DNA of 64,000 nucleotides from Lachnospiraceae bacterium. Lineage in GTDB: Bacteria > Bacillota > Clostridia > Lachnospirales > Anaerotignaceae. Under the pieces are notes generated by a model. It was not told the DNA's origin. It did not search any database and saw only the letters and a program-made list of their open reading frames with translations. The first letter of the stretch is position 1; every line of letters starts with the position of its first letter. The DNA is taken from the NCBI GenBank assembly GCA_019422065.1, contig JAHZEA010000002.1:76096-140095 (forward strand), read 5' to 3'. The translations under genes were made by a program, and so were the position numbers. Positions 8,784 through 18,107 of the stretch are shown piece by piece.

Positions 8784-9665
8784 ATGAAGAATAAAAAATT
8801 ATGGCTTAAACTGTTGTTAGATTTAGTTATGTTAGTTGTATTGGTACTGCTTTTGCGTAAAGATAACTTTGGCATAAAGTTCCATGAAATTGCTGGTTTA
8901 TCACTACTAGGCGTAATTTTACTGCACATTATTTTAAATTGGCGCTGGGTAATTAAAGTAACAAGCTGTTTATTCAGCAAAAATATTAATATACGTACTA
9001 AAATTGGGTACTTAGTAAATTTGGGGCTGCTGGTATGTTTTATAATAATAGGTATTTCTGGTATTTTCATAAGCCATGTATTGTTTCAGTTTTCCGTTGA
9101 TGGCAATTGGAAAACACCTCACTATTTTTGCACTGCTCTTGCCATAATATTGGTAGGAATTCATTTAGGACTTCATTTAAATATGATTAAAAATACGATT
9201 GGTAAACATATACACATAAACCGTATATTAGTAAAAACTATCGCATGCTGTTTTACATGTGCAGTTATTGTTATAGGCCTCTATTCAATACCTACAACAT
9301 CTTTCAGCCGTTGGATTGTTATGCCGTTTCAAACTGTATCGCGTACAGAAAATAAAGAACGTTCTGATTTTAAAGAAAAACCGCAGTATATTGAAAATAG
9401 TGAAAATTCTTCATTAACAGATAAAACAACACAAGAATCAAACCCTGATAAAGGCTCAAGACAGTCTGAAACAACTGATACAAATACAAGTAAAGACAAA
9501 CCAGATAATACAAGAACAGGAATAAATATTGGCTCAGTTATATCCAAATCAGTACAGTATGCCTCAATATGCGTTCTTATTGCCATTTTTACATGGGGCA
9601 TTGAGTATTTGCTTAATATTAGATATAATAAAAAATGTAAAAAATTACAAAAACAGATTAACTGA
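8784..9665 (+). CDS. Membrane protein with DUF4405-like (cytochrome b-like) domain
   Basis: A 293-residue membrane protein. Hydrophobic segments lie near residues 8-24, 38-53, 77-95, 115-130 and 148-166, with a last one near 255-275. Membrane-embedded His residues in FHEIAGLSLLGVILLH, GIHLGLHL and the HxxLNW-like IILNWRW pattern resemble the DUF4405 family, which is related to b-type cytochromes and ferric-reductase-like membrane domains. A Ser/Thr/Asp-rich linker of about 70 residues separates the core from the last membrane segment. AAGGAG precedes the start. A redox or heme role is an inference from the His pattern only. The gene stands alone and its AT content is higher than that of its neighbours. 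Confidence 0.6.
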   Translation: MKNKKLWLKLLLDLVMLVVLVLLLRKDNFGIKFHEIAGLSLLGVILLHIILNWRWVIKVTSCLFSKNINIRTKIGYLVNLGLLVCFIIIGISGIFISHVLFQFSVDGNWKTPHYFCTALAIILVGIHLGLHLNMIKNTIGKHIHINRILVKTIACCFTCAVIVIGLYSIPTTSFSRWIVMPFQTVSRTENKERSDFKEKPQYIENSENSSLTDKTTQESNPDKGSRQSETTDTNTSKDKPDNTRTGINIGSVISKSVQYASICVLIAIFTWGIEYLLNIRYNKKCKKLQKQIN

Positions 9666-9746
9666 TGTATAGACTACACTAAATACAATCAGTAAAATAA
9701 CCAGCTTACTTTAACCGCTTAAATTTTAAATTAATGGAGTGATTTT

Positions 9747-10517
9747 ATGGAACTTTCATTTAAAGGTAAAACAGTTGTTATAACAGGCGCTTCAGAAGGA
9801 ATAGGCTTTGCCTGTGCCGAAGTTTTCGGAAAGCTTGGCGCCAATGTGGCAATATGCGCCAGAAACACTGAAAAATTAAAAGATGCCGAAAACAAGCTCA
9901 AAGCACAGTCAATTAATGTATACAGCCAGAGCTGTGACGTATCAAAATCAAAAGAGCTACTTTCATTTGCCGACAACGTCGAAAAAGCTTTTGGCTCAAT
10001 AGACGTATTTATAAGCAACGCTGGATACATGCCTTTTTCACTTGTAAAAGACATGAGTGAAGACTTGTGGGATACAGTTATAGACACTAACCTTAAATCA
10101 GTATTTATAGGCGGCAAAATTGCATATGAAAAAATGCGTCAAAAAGGCGGCGTTCTTATAAATGCCTCATCATTTGCTAGTGTAATTCCTTCTGTAGGCT
10201 ATACAGCCTATGCCGCAGCCAAAGCCGGTGTAAGTTCCATGACACGCACAATGGCCTCTGAGCTTGCGCCATATAACATAAGGGTTTTAGGCTACATACC
10301 AGGTCTTATAGACACTGCTCTTACAAAGGAATCACAGAAAATGAACGGCGATAAGCTTCTTGAGCCTATATCTGCCCGCCGTTTTGGCAACCCTTACGAT
10401 GTAGCCAATGTAATAGCATTTATGGCTTCTGATATGGCAGGATATATGACAGGCACATGCCTTGAAATAACAGGCGGCAAGTTTGCCACACAAAACCCAA
10501 TGAAAGCATGGAATTAA
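9747..10517 (+). CDS. Short-chain dehydrogenase/reductase (SDR)
   Basis: A 256-residue classical SDR with the expected NAD(P) glycine motif TGASEGIG near residues 13-20, NAG near 90, a catalytic Ser in NASSFAS near 139-144, and the YxxxK pair in YTAYAAAKAG near 153-160. The downstream PGLIDT and C-terminal GGK match the FabG-like subgroup. The likely reaction is NAD(P)-dependent oxidoreduction of a hydroxyl or keto group; the substrate is unknown. TGGAGTG precedes the start. A hairpin terminator closes the unit. Confidence 0.9.
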   Translation: MELSFKGKTVVITGASEGIGFACAEVFGKLGANVAICARNTEKLKDAENKLKAQSINVYSQSCDVSKSKELLSFADNVEKAFGSIDVFISNAGYMPFSLVKDMSEDLWDTVIDTNLKSVFIGGKIAYEKMRQKGGVLINASSFASVIPSVGYTAYAAAKAGVSSMTRTMASELAPYNIRVLGYIPGLIDTALTKESQKMNGDKLLEPISARRFGNPYDVANVIAFMASDMAGYMTGTCLEITGGKFATQNPMKAWN

Positions 10518-10530
10518 ATATATACAATTT

Positions 10531-10551
10531 CCGCGGCACTTTATGCCGCGG
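10531..10551 (+). terminator. Intrinsic terminator after the SDR gene
   Basis: A perfect 8-bp stem CCGCGGCA/TGCCGCGG with a 5-base loop, followed directly by a T-run. Confidence 0.92.
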
Positions 10552-10639
10552 TTTTTATTTTACTATTCTTAAACCATATTGAAGATAATATTTTATTATG
10601 CTAAAATTCTTTTATTATCCATTAACGGAGGAAATAAAA

Positions 10640-12013
10640 TTGAGGGCAGAAAAAACAAAATTCATATTTTTTACAAAAGATACAAGGCTCTACCGCTCTT
10701 TTTTCCCACTGCTTATAGTTATTACACTACAGCAGCTTGCATCCCTTACGGTTAATATGGTAGATAATGTAATGCTTGGTTCTTATACAGAGCTTGCTCT
10801 TTCCGGTGCAACACTTGTAAACCAAATACAATACACACTTCAGCAGTTAGCCGCTGGCACCGGTGTAGGCATAGTCGTTCTTGCGTCCCAGTACTGGGGC
10901 AAAAAAGAAACAGAGCCTATAAAAAGCATTATATCCCTTGGTATTAAGGCAAGCCTTTTAATGGGTATAGTGTTTTTTGCTGTTTCGTTTTTTATGCCTT
11001 ATCAGCTTTTAGGCCTTCTTACAAACGATAGTCTTATTGTAGAAGAAGGCGTTAAATATCTTAAAATAATATGCTTTACATATATAATTTTTGCTGTTTC
11101 AAACTCCCTTATGTATTCACTCCAAAGTGTTGAAACAGCATTTATAGGCACAGTTATGTCTGTAAGTACAATTATAATTAATATGTGTCTAAACTACTGC
11201 CTTATATTCGGCAACTTTGGTTTTCCTGAAATGGGCATTAAGGGCGCCGCTGCCGCTACACTTATAAGCCGTGTGGCAGAGCTTTTTATAATACTTGTAT
11301 ATGTTCTTTTTGTAGACAAAAAACTTAAAATGACTTTAAAAGACCTGACAAAATTTGATTTTACATATTTAAAAGACTTTATATCCACATCATCAATGCT
11401 TGTTTTATCTGGCGGAATGTGGGGCGTTGCACAAGCAGCCCAAACGGCAATATTGGGACACATGACGGCAGCTGCCATTGCGGCAAACAGCATAGCCGTT
11501 ATTATATACCAAATATTTACAGTTGTAGGCTCAGCCTGTGCCAATGCAACATCAATAACAATAGGTAAAATAGTAGGCGAAGGCCGGTTTCAGCTTATAA
11601 AACCGTACTGCAAAACATTACAGGCAATATTTGTTATAATTGGCATTATATCTGCTGTATTGATATTTGCCACTAAGGGATTTATAATTGATTTTTACAG
11701 TATATCAAACGAAGCCAAGGCACTTTCAGACCAGTTTTTAACTATATTGGGCATTGTATCAATAGGCAGCTGTTATCAATACCCGGCTGCATTCGGCATT
11801 GTTGCCGGCGGCGGAAATACCAAATATCCTGCAATTATTGATAACTTGTTTATGTGGCTTTTTACAATACCTTTTGCCGCTTTAAGCGCCTTTGTTTTTA
11901 ATTTTCCGCCTGTTGTTACGTTTTGCTTTTTAAAGATTGACCAAGTGCTTAAATGCATACCAAATGCCATTAAAGTAAACAGATATAAATGGATAAAAGT
12001 TCTTACAAGATAA
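10640..12013 (+). CDS. MATE family efflux transporter
   Basis: A 457-residue protein with about 12 membrane segments arranged as two MATE bundles (LQQLASLTVNMVDNVMLG near the N-terminus; a second repeat from about residue 245). MATE proteins export cationic drugs or metabolites using Na+ or H+ gradients; the substrate here is unknown. The frame opens at an ATG at 10598 with no ribosome site, whereas GGAGG at 10627-10631 sits 8 bases before an in-frame TTG at 10640, which is chosen. A terminator follows. Confidence 0.88.
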   Translation: MRAEKTKFIFFTKDTRLYRSFFPLLIVITLQQLASLTVNMVDNVMLGSYTELALSGATLVNQIQYTLQQLAAGTGVGIVVLASQYWGKKETEPIKSIISLGIKASLLMGIVFFAVSFFMPYQLLGLLTNDSLIVEEGVKYLKIICFTYIIFAVSNSLMYSLQSVETAFIGTVMSVSTIIINMCLNYCLIFGNFGFPEMGIKGAAAATLISRVAELFIILVYVLFVDKKLKMTLKDLTKFDFTYLKDFISTSSMLVLSGGMWGVAQAAQTAILGHMTAAAIAANSIAVIIYQIFTVVGSACANATSITIGKIVGEGRFQLIKPYCKTLQAIFVIIGIISAVLIFATKGFIIDFYSISNEAKALSDQFLTILGIVSIGSCYQYPAAFGIVAGGGNTKYPAIIDNLFMWLFTIPFAALSAFVFNFPPVVTFCFLKIDQVLKCIPNAIKVNRYKWIKVLTR

Positions 12014-12020
12014 AAATAAA

Positions 12021-12046
12021 AGGCATGGAATTAATGTTCCATGCCT
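12021..12046. terminator. Bidirectional intrinsic terminator
   Basis: A 10-bp perfect stem (12021-12030 with 12037-12046) with a 6-base loop, between the convergent MATE and BlaR1-like genes. Confidence 0.88.
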
Positions 12047-12054
12047 TTATATAT

Positions 12055-13923
12055 TTATAAGCCAGAAATATATATCAGTTCTTCTAAATTTTCCGGTGAT
12101 GTGCCAAAGCTTTTAATATCTGCTTTTAAATAATCGTCAGCCATTTCCTTAGTATAAAAACCTGTCCGTGTTCCACCGTTTTTAAGGGGATACTCCCACT
12201 GAACCTCTCCTGCATTTTCAATAAGAGCAAGTATAAAAAGCGAGTATTTTTCCATTTGTGAGTTTAAATACTGTTCCTGATTTTCATTTACGGCATTTTC
12301 AAAAACAAGCTTAATTGAGTACGGCTCATTGCTTGTTTGAAGCTCTATTGTATAAGCTCCTAAATCATATCCTATGCCCAAAGTGCCTAAAACACGGTCA
12401 TCTGCCACATTATCGCCTATATACTTGTTTTTAACTGCAAAAAGCTCATTAGGTATGAATTTTTCAATTTCTGTTTTTAGCTCATCAGGGCTTTTGTCGC
12501 TTAAAGCCACTTTTAAAGCTACAGTCATGTCATTTTCTGCTAACAAATACTGATAATTATAAAAACTTCCCTGAATACTTTCACATGGTACAGGCCGTAT
12601 GCCGTTATTTTTATTTTCTGCCATACTTACAACAAATAAAGCCGTATCGCTACCCTTACCTTTGGCTGTTCCGGAATTTTCACCTAAAAATTTTGTAGTG
12701 TATGAATAGTAGTTGTTTGGAATAGGAATGCTTATTTGATTATACTCTCCGCCTTCTCCCAAAGCCAATTCAACTGATTTTGCGTCATTATTAACACCTA
12801 TAAACCATAAATTAAAACTGCCTTTTCTGTTTTCAAGGCTTTGAGAAGATATTACATATCTGCCCTTTAGTGAGCCTTTATAAAAAATTTCTTCATAAAG
12901 AGCAACTGACTTTGTTCCCAAAGGTGCTGAATACTCATACTCTGCCTCAACTCCATTGCTTTGAGTATAAACAGGTGTATACTTAACCTTCCAGCCGGAA
13001 AACGGGTCAGCACCAAGTATAACAAAAACAATAATGCACATTAAAACAGCTATAACCCCTACTGCCAACTTAGGCTTTTTAAACATAAGTATATTTTTAA
13101 TACGGCTTTTAACTCCGCTTTCACCAAAAGACACAGGCGAAGGCACCCCCTGTCTTTTATTCATGGCAAAAGAAAGCAAAAGAGAACTGTACTTCTTTTT
13201 GGCATCTGTACCCAAAAGCCATATAACTTTTTCGTCACAGCTCATTTCCATATCTTTTTCAAACAAATAGTAAGAAATCCATACAAAAGGATTGAAAAAA
13301 TGAATACAAAGCAGTATATAGGCCAAAAGCTTTAATATATTGTCTTTTCTTTTTATATGGTATTTTTCGTGAAGTATTATAAAATATTCGTCACTTTTTT
13401 CAATTCGGAAAGGAATGTATATTTTAGGACGTATAAAGCCCAGAACAAAAGGCGAAGCTATATTATCGCAGTAATAAATATTATTTTCTTTTTTAACAGC
13501 AAACTTTACTTTATTCAAAGTTTTAATATACATATAAATACCATAAACAATAAAAGCAAAAACACCGGCAGTATAAACATAAACAATAATACCTTCAAAA
13601 CTCATGCCAGTATTAACTGCATTTTGCACTTGGGCTGTATTGGTATTTAAAAATTCTGTATTAAAATTATTTTGTGCTGTTATGCCGCCTGATGACGGGA
13701 TTACCGTATTTATGTAATAAGCTTTATCCGGCAGATTATTAAAAAGACTAACCGCCGACTCAAAAGACACCGGACATATAAGACGAAACGCAAGCACTGC
13801 CCAAAGAGCAAAAGAATAGCTTTTAGGCAGTTTTCTTATTAAAAATCTAACAGCTAATATAAAAATTACAACAAATATTGACTTATAAGAAAGAGAGAGC
13901 ACTGTGTAAAACAAATTAGTCAT
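12055..13923 (-). CDS. BlaR1/MecR1-like M56 peptidase sensor
   Basis: A 622-residue membrane sensor. The N-terminal half has about four membrane segments and the zinc peptidase motif HEKYH near residue 186, followed by the characteristic FNPFVWISYY and EMSCDE. A last membrane helix near 290-310 leads to an extracytoplasmic region of about 300 residues. That region is not a penicillin-binding sensor domain. Its last part (LFILALIENAGEVQW onward) resembles the DUF4825 domain found on other M56 proteins. By analogy, sensing activates the protease and inactivates the BlaI-type repressor encoded just upstream. The frame begins at 13938, but GAGGAG is placed for the ATG at 13923. The gene starts 4 bases after the repressor stop. 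Confidence 0.85.
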   Translation of the reverse strand: MTNLFYTVLSLSYKSIFVVIFILAVRFLIRKLPKSYSFALWAVLAFRLICPVSFESAVSLFNNLPDKAYYINTVIPSSGGITAQNNFNTEFLNTNTAQVQNAVNTGMSFEGIIVYVYTAGVFAFIVYGIYMYIKTLNKVKFAVKKENNIYYCDNIASPFVLGFIRPKIYIPFRIEKSDEYFIILHEKYHIKRKDNILKLLAYILLCIHFFNPFVWISYYLFEKDMEMSCDEKVIWLLGTDAKKKYSSLLLSFAMNKRQGVPSPVSFGESGVKSRIKNILMFKKPKLAVGVIAVLMCIIVFVILGADPFSGWKVKYTPVYTQSNGVEAEYEYSAPLGTKSVALYEEIFYKGSLKGRYVISSQSLENRKGSFNLWFIGVNNDAKSVELALGEGGEYNQISIPIPNNYYSYTTKFLGENSGTAKGKGSDTALFVVSMAENKNNGIRPVPCESIQGSFYNYQYLLAENDMTVALKVALSDKSPDELKTEIEKFIPNELFAVKNKYIGDNVADDRVLGTLGIGYDLGAYTIELQTSNEPYSIKLVFENAVNENQEQYLNSQMEKYSLFILALIENAGEVQWEYPLKNGGTRTGFYTKEMADDYLKADIKSFGTSPENLEELIYISGL

Positions 13924-13927
13924 ATAA

Positions 13928-14290
13928 TCACTCCTCACTGTGTTCGTCTATAAGCTTTTTAATCTCCTGAGCTTCTTTTTGTGAAATTTTTCTGCCTTTA
14001 AAAAATGCCGCCATTAAATCCGGCAAAGAGCCGCCGAATGTACGGTCTACAAAATAATCTGTTTCTTCTGCCTGTACTTTATCTTTAGGCACAATAACAC
14101 TTACAACGGCATTTTTATTTTCAATTATTCCTTTTTCAGCAAGTTTTTTAATAGCCGTATAAACCGTAGACTTTTTCCAGCCCAGTTTATCGCGGCAAAT
14201 TTCCACAAGCTTTCCTGAGCCTATAGGTGCGTTATCCCAAACAACAAGCATAAATCTGTAATCACTGTCGCACAATCTTAAATTATCCAT
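13928..14290 (-). CDS. BlaI/MecI/CopY family transcriptional repressor
   Basis: A 120-residue winged-helix repressor. The N-terminal domain contains the recognition region KLGWKKSTVYTAIKKLAEKG, near-identical in layout to BlaI/MecI, and the C-terminal domain is the short helical dimerisation arm. AAGGAGG precedes the ATG. It is the first gene of the repressor-sensor operon, and two 18-bp dyad-like sites overlap its promoter region, so autoregulation is likely. The inducing signal is unknown because the partner sensor lacks a beta-lactam-binding domain. Confidence 0.92.
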   Translation of the reverse strand: MDNLRLCDSDYRFMLVVWDNAPIGSGKLVEICRDKLGWKKSTVYTAIKKLAEKGIIENKNAVVSVIVPKDKVQAEETDYFVDRTFGGSLPDLMAAFFKGRKISQKEAQEIKKLIDEHSEE

Positions 14291-14302
14291 ATTTACCTCC
14301 TT

Positions 14303-14345
14303 GGTCTATAATTATCGACCTAAGTTAAGTCTATAACAACCGACC
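14303..14345 (-). promoter_or_regulatory. Two candidate BlaI-type operators
   Basis: Two 18-base sites lie 25 bases apart. Site 1 (14303-14320) is the near-palindrome GGTCTATAATTATCGACC; site 2 (14328-14345) is AGTCTATAACAACCGACC, identical to the first at 14 of 18 positions. They lie directly upstream of the repressor start. Confidence 0.6.
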
Positions 14346-14404
14346 AAATTTGTCAATGTATTATTTATTAATTTTTAGAAACACTAAAATTAAGAGGTGA
14401 TAAA

Positions 14405-15658
14405 ATGAGCAATCTGCGTACTTTTCAAATAAGTGAAGGTATAAATCTGCACTGCCTTAAAGATGACAAATTTACAACAAACAGTGTTACTTTTTTTATA
14501 CGCACAAGCCTTACAAACGAGACAGCCGCAAAAGCTGCCCTTCTTGCCAGAGTATTAAAAAGCGGGTGCAGCGAATATCCCAGTGTAAGCCTTTTTAACA
14601 GGCACCTTCAAGAGCTTTACGGCTGCACAATGGACATATTTACATTTAAAAAAGACTGCCGTCTTGTACTGTGTCTTAACTTTGTATTTGCCAATAAATC
14701 CGTTTTGCTGCCTAAAGTGTTTTTTGTAGCAGGCAACACACTGCTTTCGCCTAAAACATTTTTAAATAGGTTTATGGAGGCGGATTTTTCTAACGGCGTT
14801 TACGCCCAGTCCAAGGCAATACGCTCTTTAAAAGACAACAAAACACAATATGCCATATTCAGGCTTTACGAGGAAATGTGTCGTGATGCCGAAGCTGACG
14901 AAGTATCCCGCTCCTTTGGCATTTCAGCTGACGGTTCTTTAAAAGAGCTTTCACTTATTACACCGTCAACACTGCATGCCTTTTACAACAACCTTATTAC
15001 ATCTGCGCCTATGGATGTTTACTGTGTAGGCCCAGCCAGCGGCGATGAGTTTAAGGCTTGCTTTGACAAAATACCTTTTTTTGATATGGCACGAAAAAAA
15101 TACCAGCCATGCGGCAGATTAAAAGGCACTAATACCCAAACACGTATAGTAAACGAGTCTTATTCATTTACAGGTTTAAACCAAGCGGTACTTTGTATTG
15201 GATATACATTTTCAAAGGGCTCTGTTTATGCCTGTGAGGTTTTAAACGAGATTTTAAGCGGACCAAGCGGACTGCTCTTTAATACAGTACGACAAAAAGA
15301 AGGTCTTTGCTACAGCATTTTCTCTAATATACTGCCTAATACCGGTGTTTTATCAGTATGCTGCCAAACAGACAGCAAAAATATAAATAAAGCCTGCCAA
15401 ATTATAAGCGACTGCATTAAAAATGCCGCTTCATGCACACAGGAGCAGTTAAAAACCGCAAAAGACAGCCTTTGCGCCAAATACAGCCTTATTACAGACA
15501 GCCAGCAGGAAACAACCGGCTTTTTGTTCTCATGCCGCCTAAACAGCATTATTCCTGATACAGATGAGTATATAAGCAGTATAAAATCAGTAACCGAAAA
15601 CGACATAGCCGGCATTATTTCTTCTGTTAAAGAACAGGTAATATATATTTTAAACTGA
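14405..15658 (+). CDS. yfmF: M16-family peptidase-like protein YfmF
   Basis: A 417-residue M16-like protein. It lacks the HxxEH zinc motif (the matching stretch reads AALLARVL) but keeps the R/Y segment FNTVRQKEGLCYSIFSN near residue 296. This is the pattern of the inactive partner in two-subunit M16 peptidases. Together with the next gene it matches the YmfF/YmfH (YfmF/YfmH) pair, annotated in Firmicutes as associated with EF-P 5-aminopentanol modification. The exact substrate is not established. GAGGTG precedes the start. It is followed 15 bases later by its partner. Confidence 0.85.
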   Translation: MSNLRTFQISEGINLHCLKDDKFTTNSVTFFIRTSLTNETAAKAALLARVLKSGCSEYPSVSLFNRHLQELYGCTMDIFTFKKDCRLVLCLNFVFANKSVLLPKVFFVAGNTLLSPKTFLNRFMEADFSNGVYAQSKAIRSLKDNKTQYAIFRLYEEMCRDAEADEVSRSFGISADGSLKELSLITPSTLHAFYNNLITSAPMDVYCVGPASGDEFKACFDKIPFFDMARKKYQPCGRLKGTNTQTRIVNESYSFTGLNQAVLCIGYTFSKGSVYACEVLNEILSGPSGLLFNTVRQKEGLCYSIFSNILPNTGVLSVCCQTDSKNINKACQIISDCIKNAASCTQEQLKTAKDSLCAKYSLITDSQQETTGFLFSCRLNSIIPDTDEYISSIKSVTENDIAGIISSVKEQVIYILN

Positions 15659-15673
15659 AAGGAGGCCATTATA

Positions 15674-16924
15674 ATGGATGTAATAAAAGAAAAATGCCCT
15701 ATAAGCGGCGCTTATGTATATGTTTATACATTGTCATCAGGTATTAAATGTTATATAATCCCAAAGAGCGGATTTAAAACATCTATGGCTATGGCTGTCG
15801 TTAAATTCGGCTCAGGGGATACAATGTTTAAGCAAAATGGTGATTTTACCCAAATTCCTTCTGGAACTGCGCATTTTATAGAGCACAAATTATTTGATAA
15901 AAAAGACAAAAGTATATTTACTGAGCTTTCAAAAAGCGGCGCTTCTGTAAACGCTTTTACGGATTTTGTAAAAACGGCGTATTATTTTTCATGTTCTGAC
16001 GGCTTTTACAATAATTTAAGGCTTTTAATGGATATGATTAAAGAGCCATATTTTGATGAAAGTGGCGTAGAGAACGAAAAAAGCATAATAAAAAGCGAAA
16101 TTAATATGTATAAAGACATACCGGAGCGCGCGGTTTTCTCCAATCTTACCAAATTAATGTATCCAGATACCGCTTTAGGCTGTGAAATAGCCGGAAGTGA
16201 TAAAAGTGTTGAAAAAATTACACCGGAAATACTCTATGCGTGTTATAATGCTTTTTATACACCGGAAAATATTTCTATTATATGCTCCGGTGACATAGAG
16301 CCGGAAAAAGCCGCTCTTATTGTTCAGGAAACAGATTTCACATCTAAAGGTGCTGAAAGGATAAAAGAGGAAATAGTTCCAAATAAAATAAATGACTATG
16401 TATCAAAGCGTTTTGATGTTTCAGAGCCGCTTTTTAACATAGGTTTTAACCACCAAGGCTTTGAAGTATGTCCGGAAAACACATACGCTTTAAAAATGGT
16501 ATTTGATATTTTATCCGGAGAAGGCTCAAAGCTTTATGAAAGGCTTTTAAACAAACAGATTTTAACCGAGCCATTAGGCTTCAGCCTTGTATGCACTCCA
16601 AACAGTGTGTTTTCCGTAATAAGCGGCCGAAGCCAAAAACCGGCTTATGCTGCCAACAGTTTTATTAAAACATCATCTCTTTTAATAAAAACAGGTGTTG
16701 GGGATACAGCGGTTAAACGTATTAAAAAAATGTATGCCGGCAGAGTCATACGCGGATATAACAGCATAGATGCTATATTAAATGCTCAGGCGGATTTAGC
16801 CATATCCGGCTTTAGCCTTATAGATGCTGAAAAAGCTATTGCCGACATTACATCGGATAAAATAAATTCAGTGGCTTTAGAAGCTTTTAAAAGGTCAAAT
16901 GCTTACCTTTCGGTTATAAAATAG
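15674..16924 (+). CDS. yfmH: M16-family zinc peptidase YfmH
   Basis: This 416-residue protein carries the inverted zinc motif HFIEH near residues 67-71 with the downstream Glu in the ENEKSIIKSEI helix, so it is the catalytic partner of the preceding protein. The C-terminal half lacks the R/Y pair, which is present in the partner, supporting a heterodimer. It belongs to the YmfH (YfmH) group. AAAGGAGG precedes the start. lgt follows after 28 bases, so the pair probably sits in an operon with lipoprotein maturation. Confidence 0.87.
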   Translation: MDVIKEKCPISGAYVYVYTLSSGIKCYIIPKSGFKTSMAMAVVKFGSGDTMFKQNGDFTQIPSGTAHFIEHKLFDKKDKSIFTELSKSGASVNAFTDFVKTAYYFSCSDGFYNNLRLLMDMIKEPYFDESGVENEKSIIKSEINMYKDIPERAVFSNLTKLMYPDTALGCEIAGSDKSVEKITPEILYACYNAFYTPENISIICSGDIEPEKAALIVQETDFTSKGAERIKEEIVPNKINDYVSKRFDVSEPLFNIGFNHQGFEVCPENTYALKMVFDILSGEGSKLYERLLNKQILTEPLGFSLVCTPNSVFSVISGRSQKPAYAANSFIKTSSLLIKTGVGDTAVKRIKKMYAGRVIRGYNSIDAILNAQADLAISGFSLIDAEKAIADITSDKINSVALEAFKRSNAYLSVIK

Positions 16925-16952
16925 TTATAAAAAAACTTCAGGGGGGATTTTA

Positions 16953-17831
16953 ATGCCTGAAATATGGTTTCCCAACTTAGGGATAAAAATAGACAAACTA
17001 AGCAGAACTGCATTTTCAATAGGCAACTTTAATATATACTGGTATGGCCTTATTATAGGCCTTGCCATAATAGCAGCTGTACTGCTTGTACTGCATGAGG
17101 CTAAGCGCTCCGGCCAAAAACCGGAGGACTACATAGACTTTGCGTCTTTTGCCATAATATTATCTGTTATAGGCGCAAGGCTGTATTATGTAATATTCTC
17201 ATGGGATATGTATAAAGATAATCTCCTTAAAATATTCGCATTTCGCGAAGGCGGCCTTGCAATATATGGCGGAGTGCTTACAGGCATATTATGCGGTATT
17301 ATATTCTGCAAAAGACGTAAAATAAACTTCTTTTTAATGGCTGATACCGTTCTTCCAAGTGTGCTTTTAGGCCAAGTATGCGGCAGATGGGGCAACTTCA
17401 TTAACCGCGAGGCTTTCGGAGGATACACAGACGGTCTTTTTGCCATGAGAATACTTAAAGACCAAGCCAGTTATATACCTCAGAGCGTACTTGACAATAT
17501 TGTAAATGTAAACGGCACCGAATATATACAGGTACAGCCTACTTTCTTATATGAGTCATTCCTTAATTTGTGCCTGCTTATATTTTTGCTCATACTTAGA
17601 AAGCATAAAAAGTTTAACGGCCAAATAGGCACACTATACCTTATAGGCTACGGAATTATACGCTTTATAGTTGAGTCATTTAGAACAGACCAGCTTACAA
17701 TAGGCCATACAGGTATTGCTGTATCTCAAATAGTATCCATTATACTTGCCCTTTGCGGTATTGTATTATATATTAAACTTTATAAAAAAAGCAAAACTGA
17801 AAACTTGAAAGGTGATAACATTGAAAATTGA
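16953..17831 (+). CDS. lgt: Prolipoprotein diacylglyceryl transferase
   Basis: A 292-residue membrane enzyme that moves a diacylglyceryl group from phosphatidylglycerol to the lipobox Cys of prolipoproteins. It has about seven membrane helices. The family signature GRWGNFINREAFG lies near residues 147-159, preceded by the conserved REGGLAIYGG stretch and followed by QPTFLYES and RFIVESFR. The site is a CAGGGGGG stretch before the ATG. The 3' end overlaps the next small gene by 11 bases. Confidence 0.96.
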   Translation: MPEIWFPNLGIKIDKLSRTAFSIGNFNIYWYGLIIGLAIIAAVLLVLHEAKRSGQKPEDYIDFASFAIILSVIGARLYYVIFSWDMYKDNLLKIFAFREGGLAIYGGVLTGILCGIIFCKRRKINFFLMADTVLPSVLLGQVCGRWGNFINREAFGGYTDGLFAMRILKDQASYIPQSVLDNIVNVNGTEYIQVQPTFLYESFLNLCLLIFLLILRKHKKFNGQIGTLYLIGYGIIRFIVESFRTDQLTIGHTGIAVSQIVSIILALCGIVLYIKLYKKSKTENLKGDNIEN

Positions 17832-18093
17832 CAAAGACTTTCTTTTAAAGAACTCGTGGAAAGATATTAACGGTGATGTGCTTGTATTTTCAGACAGCGG
17901 CATAAAAGACTTAGGCGTTGAGATTAAAAGGCCGGGCAATTACCTGCTTTGTGTAGACTCCAGACAGTGCTGCGACGGTATGTTTGAAGAAACCGACGGC
18001 ACACTTGAAGACATTACATATACCCTTAACTCCTGCGGATATACACTTCTTGCCGAGGAATTTAAAAGAAGCCTCTTTTCATCAGCAAAATAA
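17821..18093 (+). CDS. Small protein of unknown function in the lgt operon
   Basis: A soluble protein of 90 residues that I do not recognise. It contains a Cys pair in CVDSRQCCDGMF and alternates charged and hydrophobic residues, with no signal peptide or membrane segment. The frame can open at a GTG at 17812, but that GTG lies within AAAGGTG, which is placed 6 bases before a TTG at 17821. It overlaps the end of lgt by 11 bases and precedes the RHH gene by 14 bases, so the three are likely translated together. Confidence 0.7.
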   Translation: MKIDKDFLLKNSWKDINGDVLVFSDSGIKDLGVEIKRPGNYLLCVDSRQCCDGMFEETDGTLEDITYTLNSCGYTLLAEEFKRSLFSSAK

Positions 18094-18107
18094 GGAATGA
18101 TATTAAA

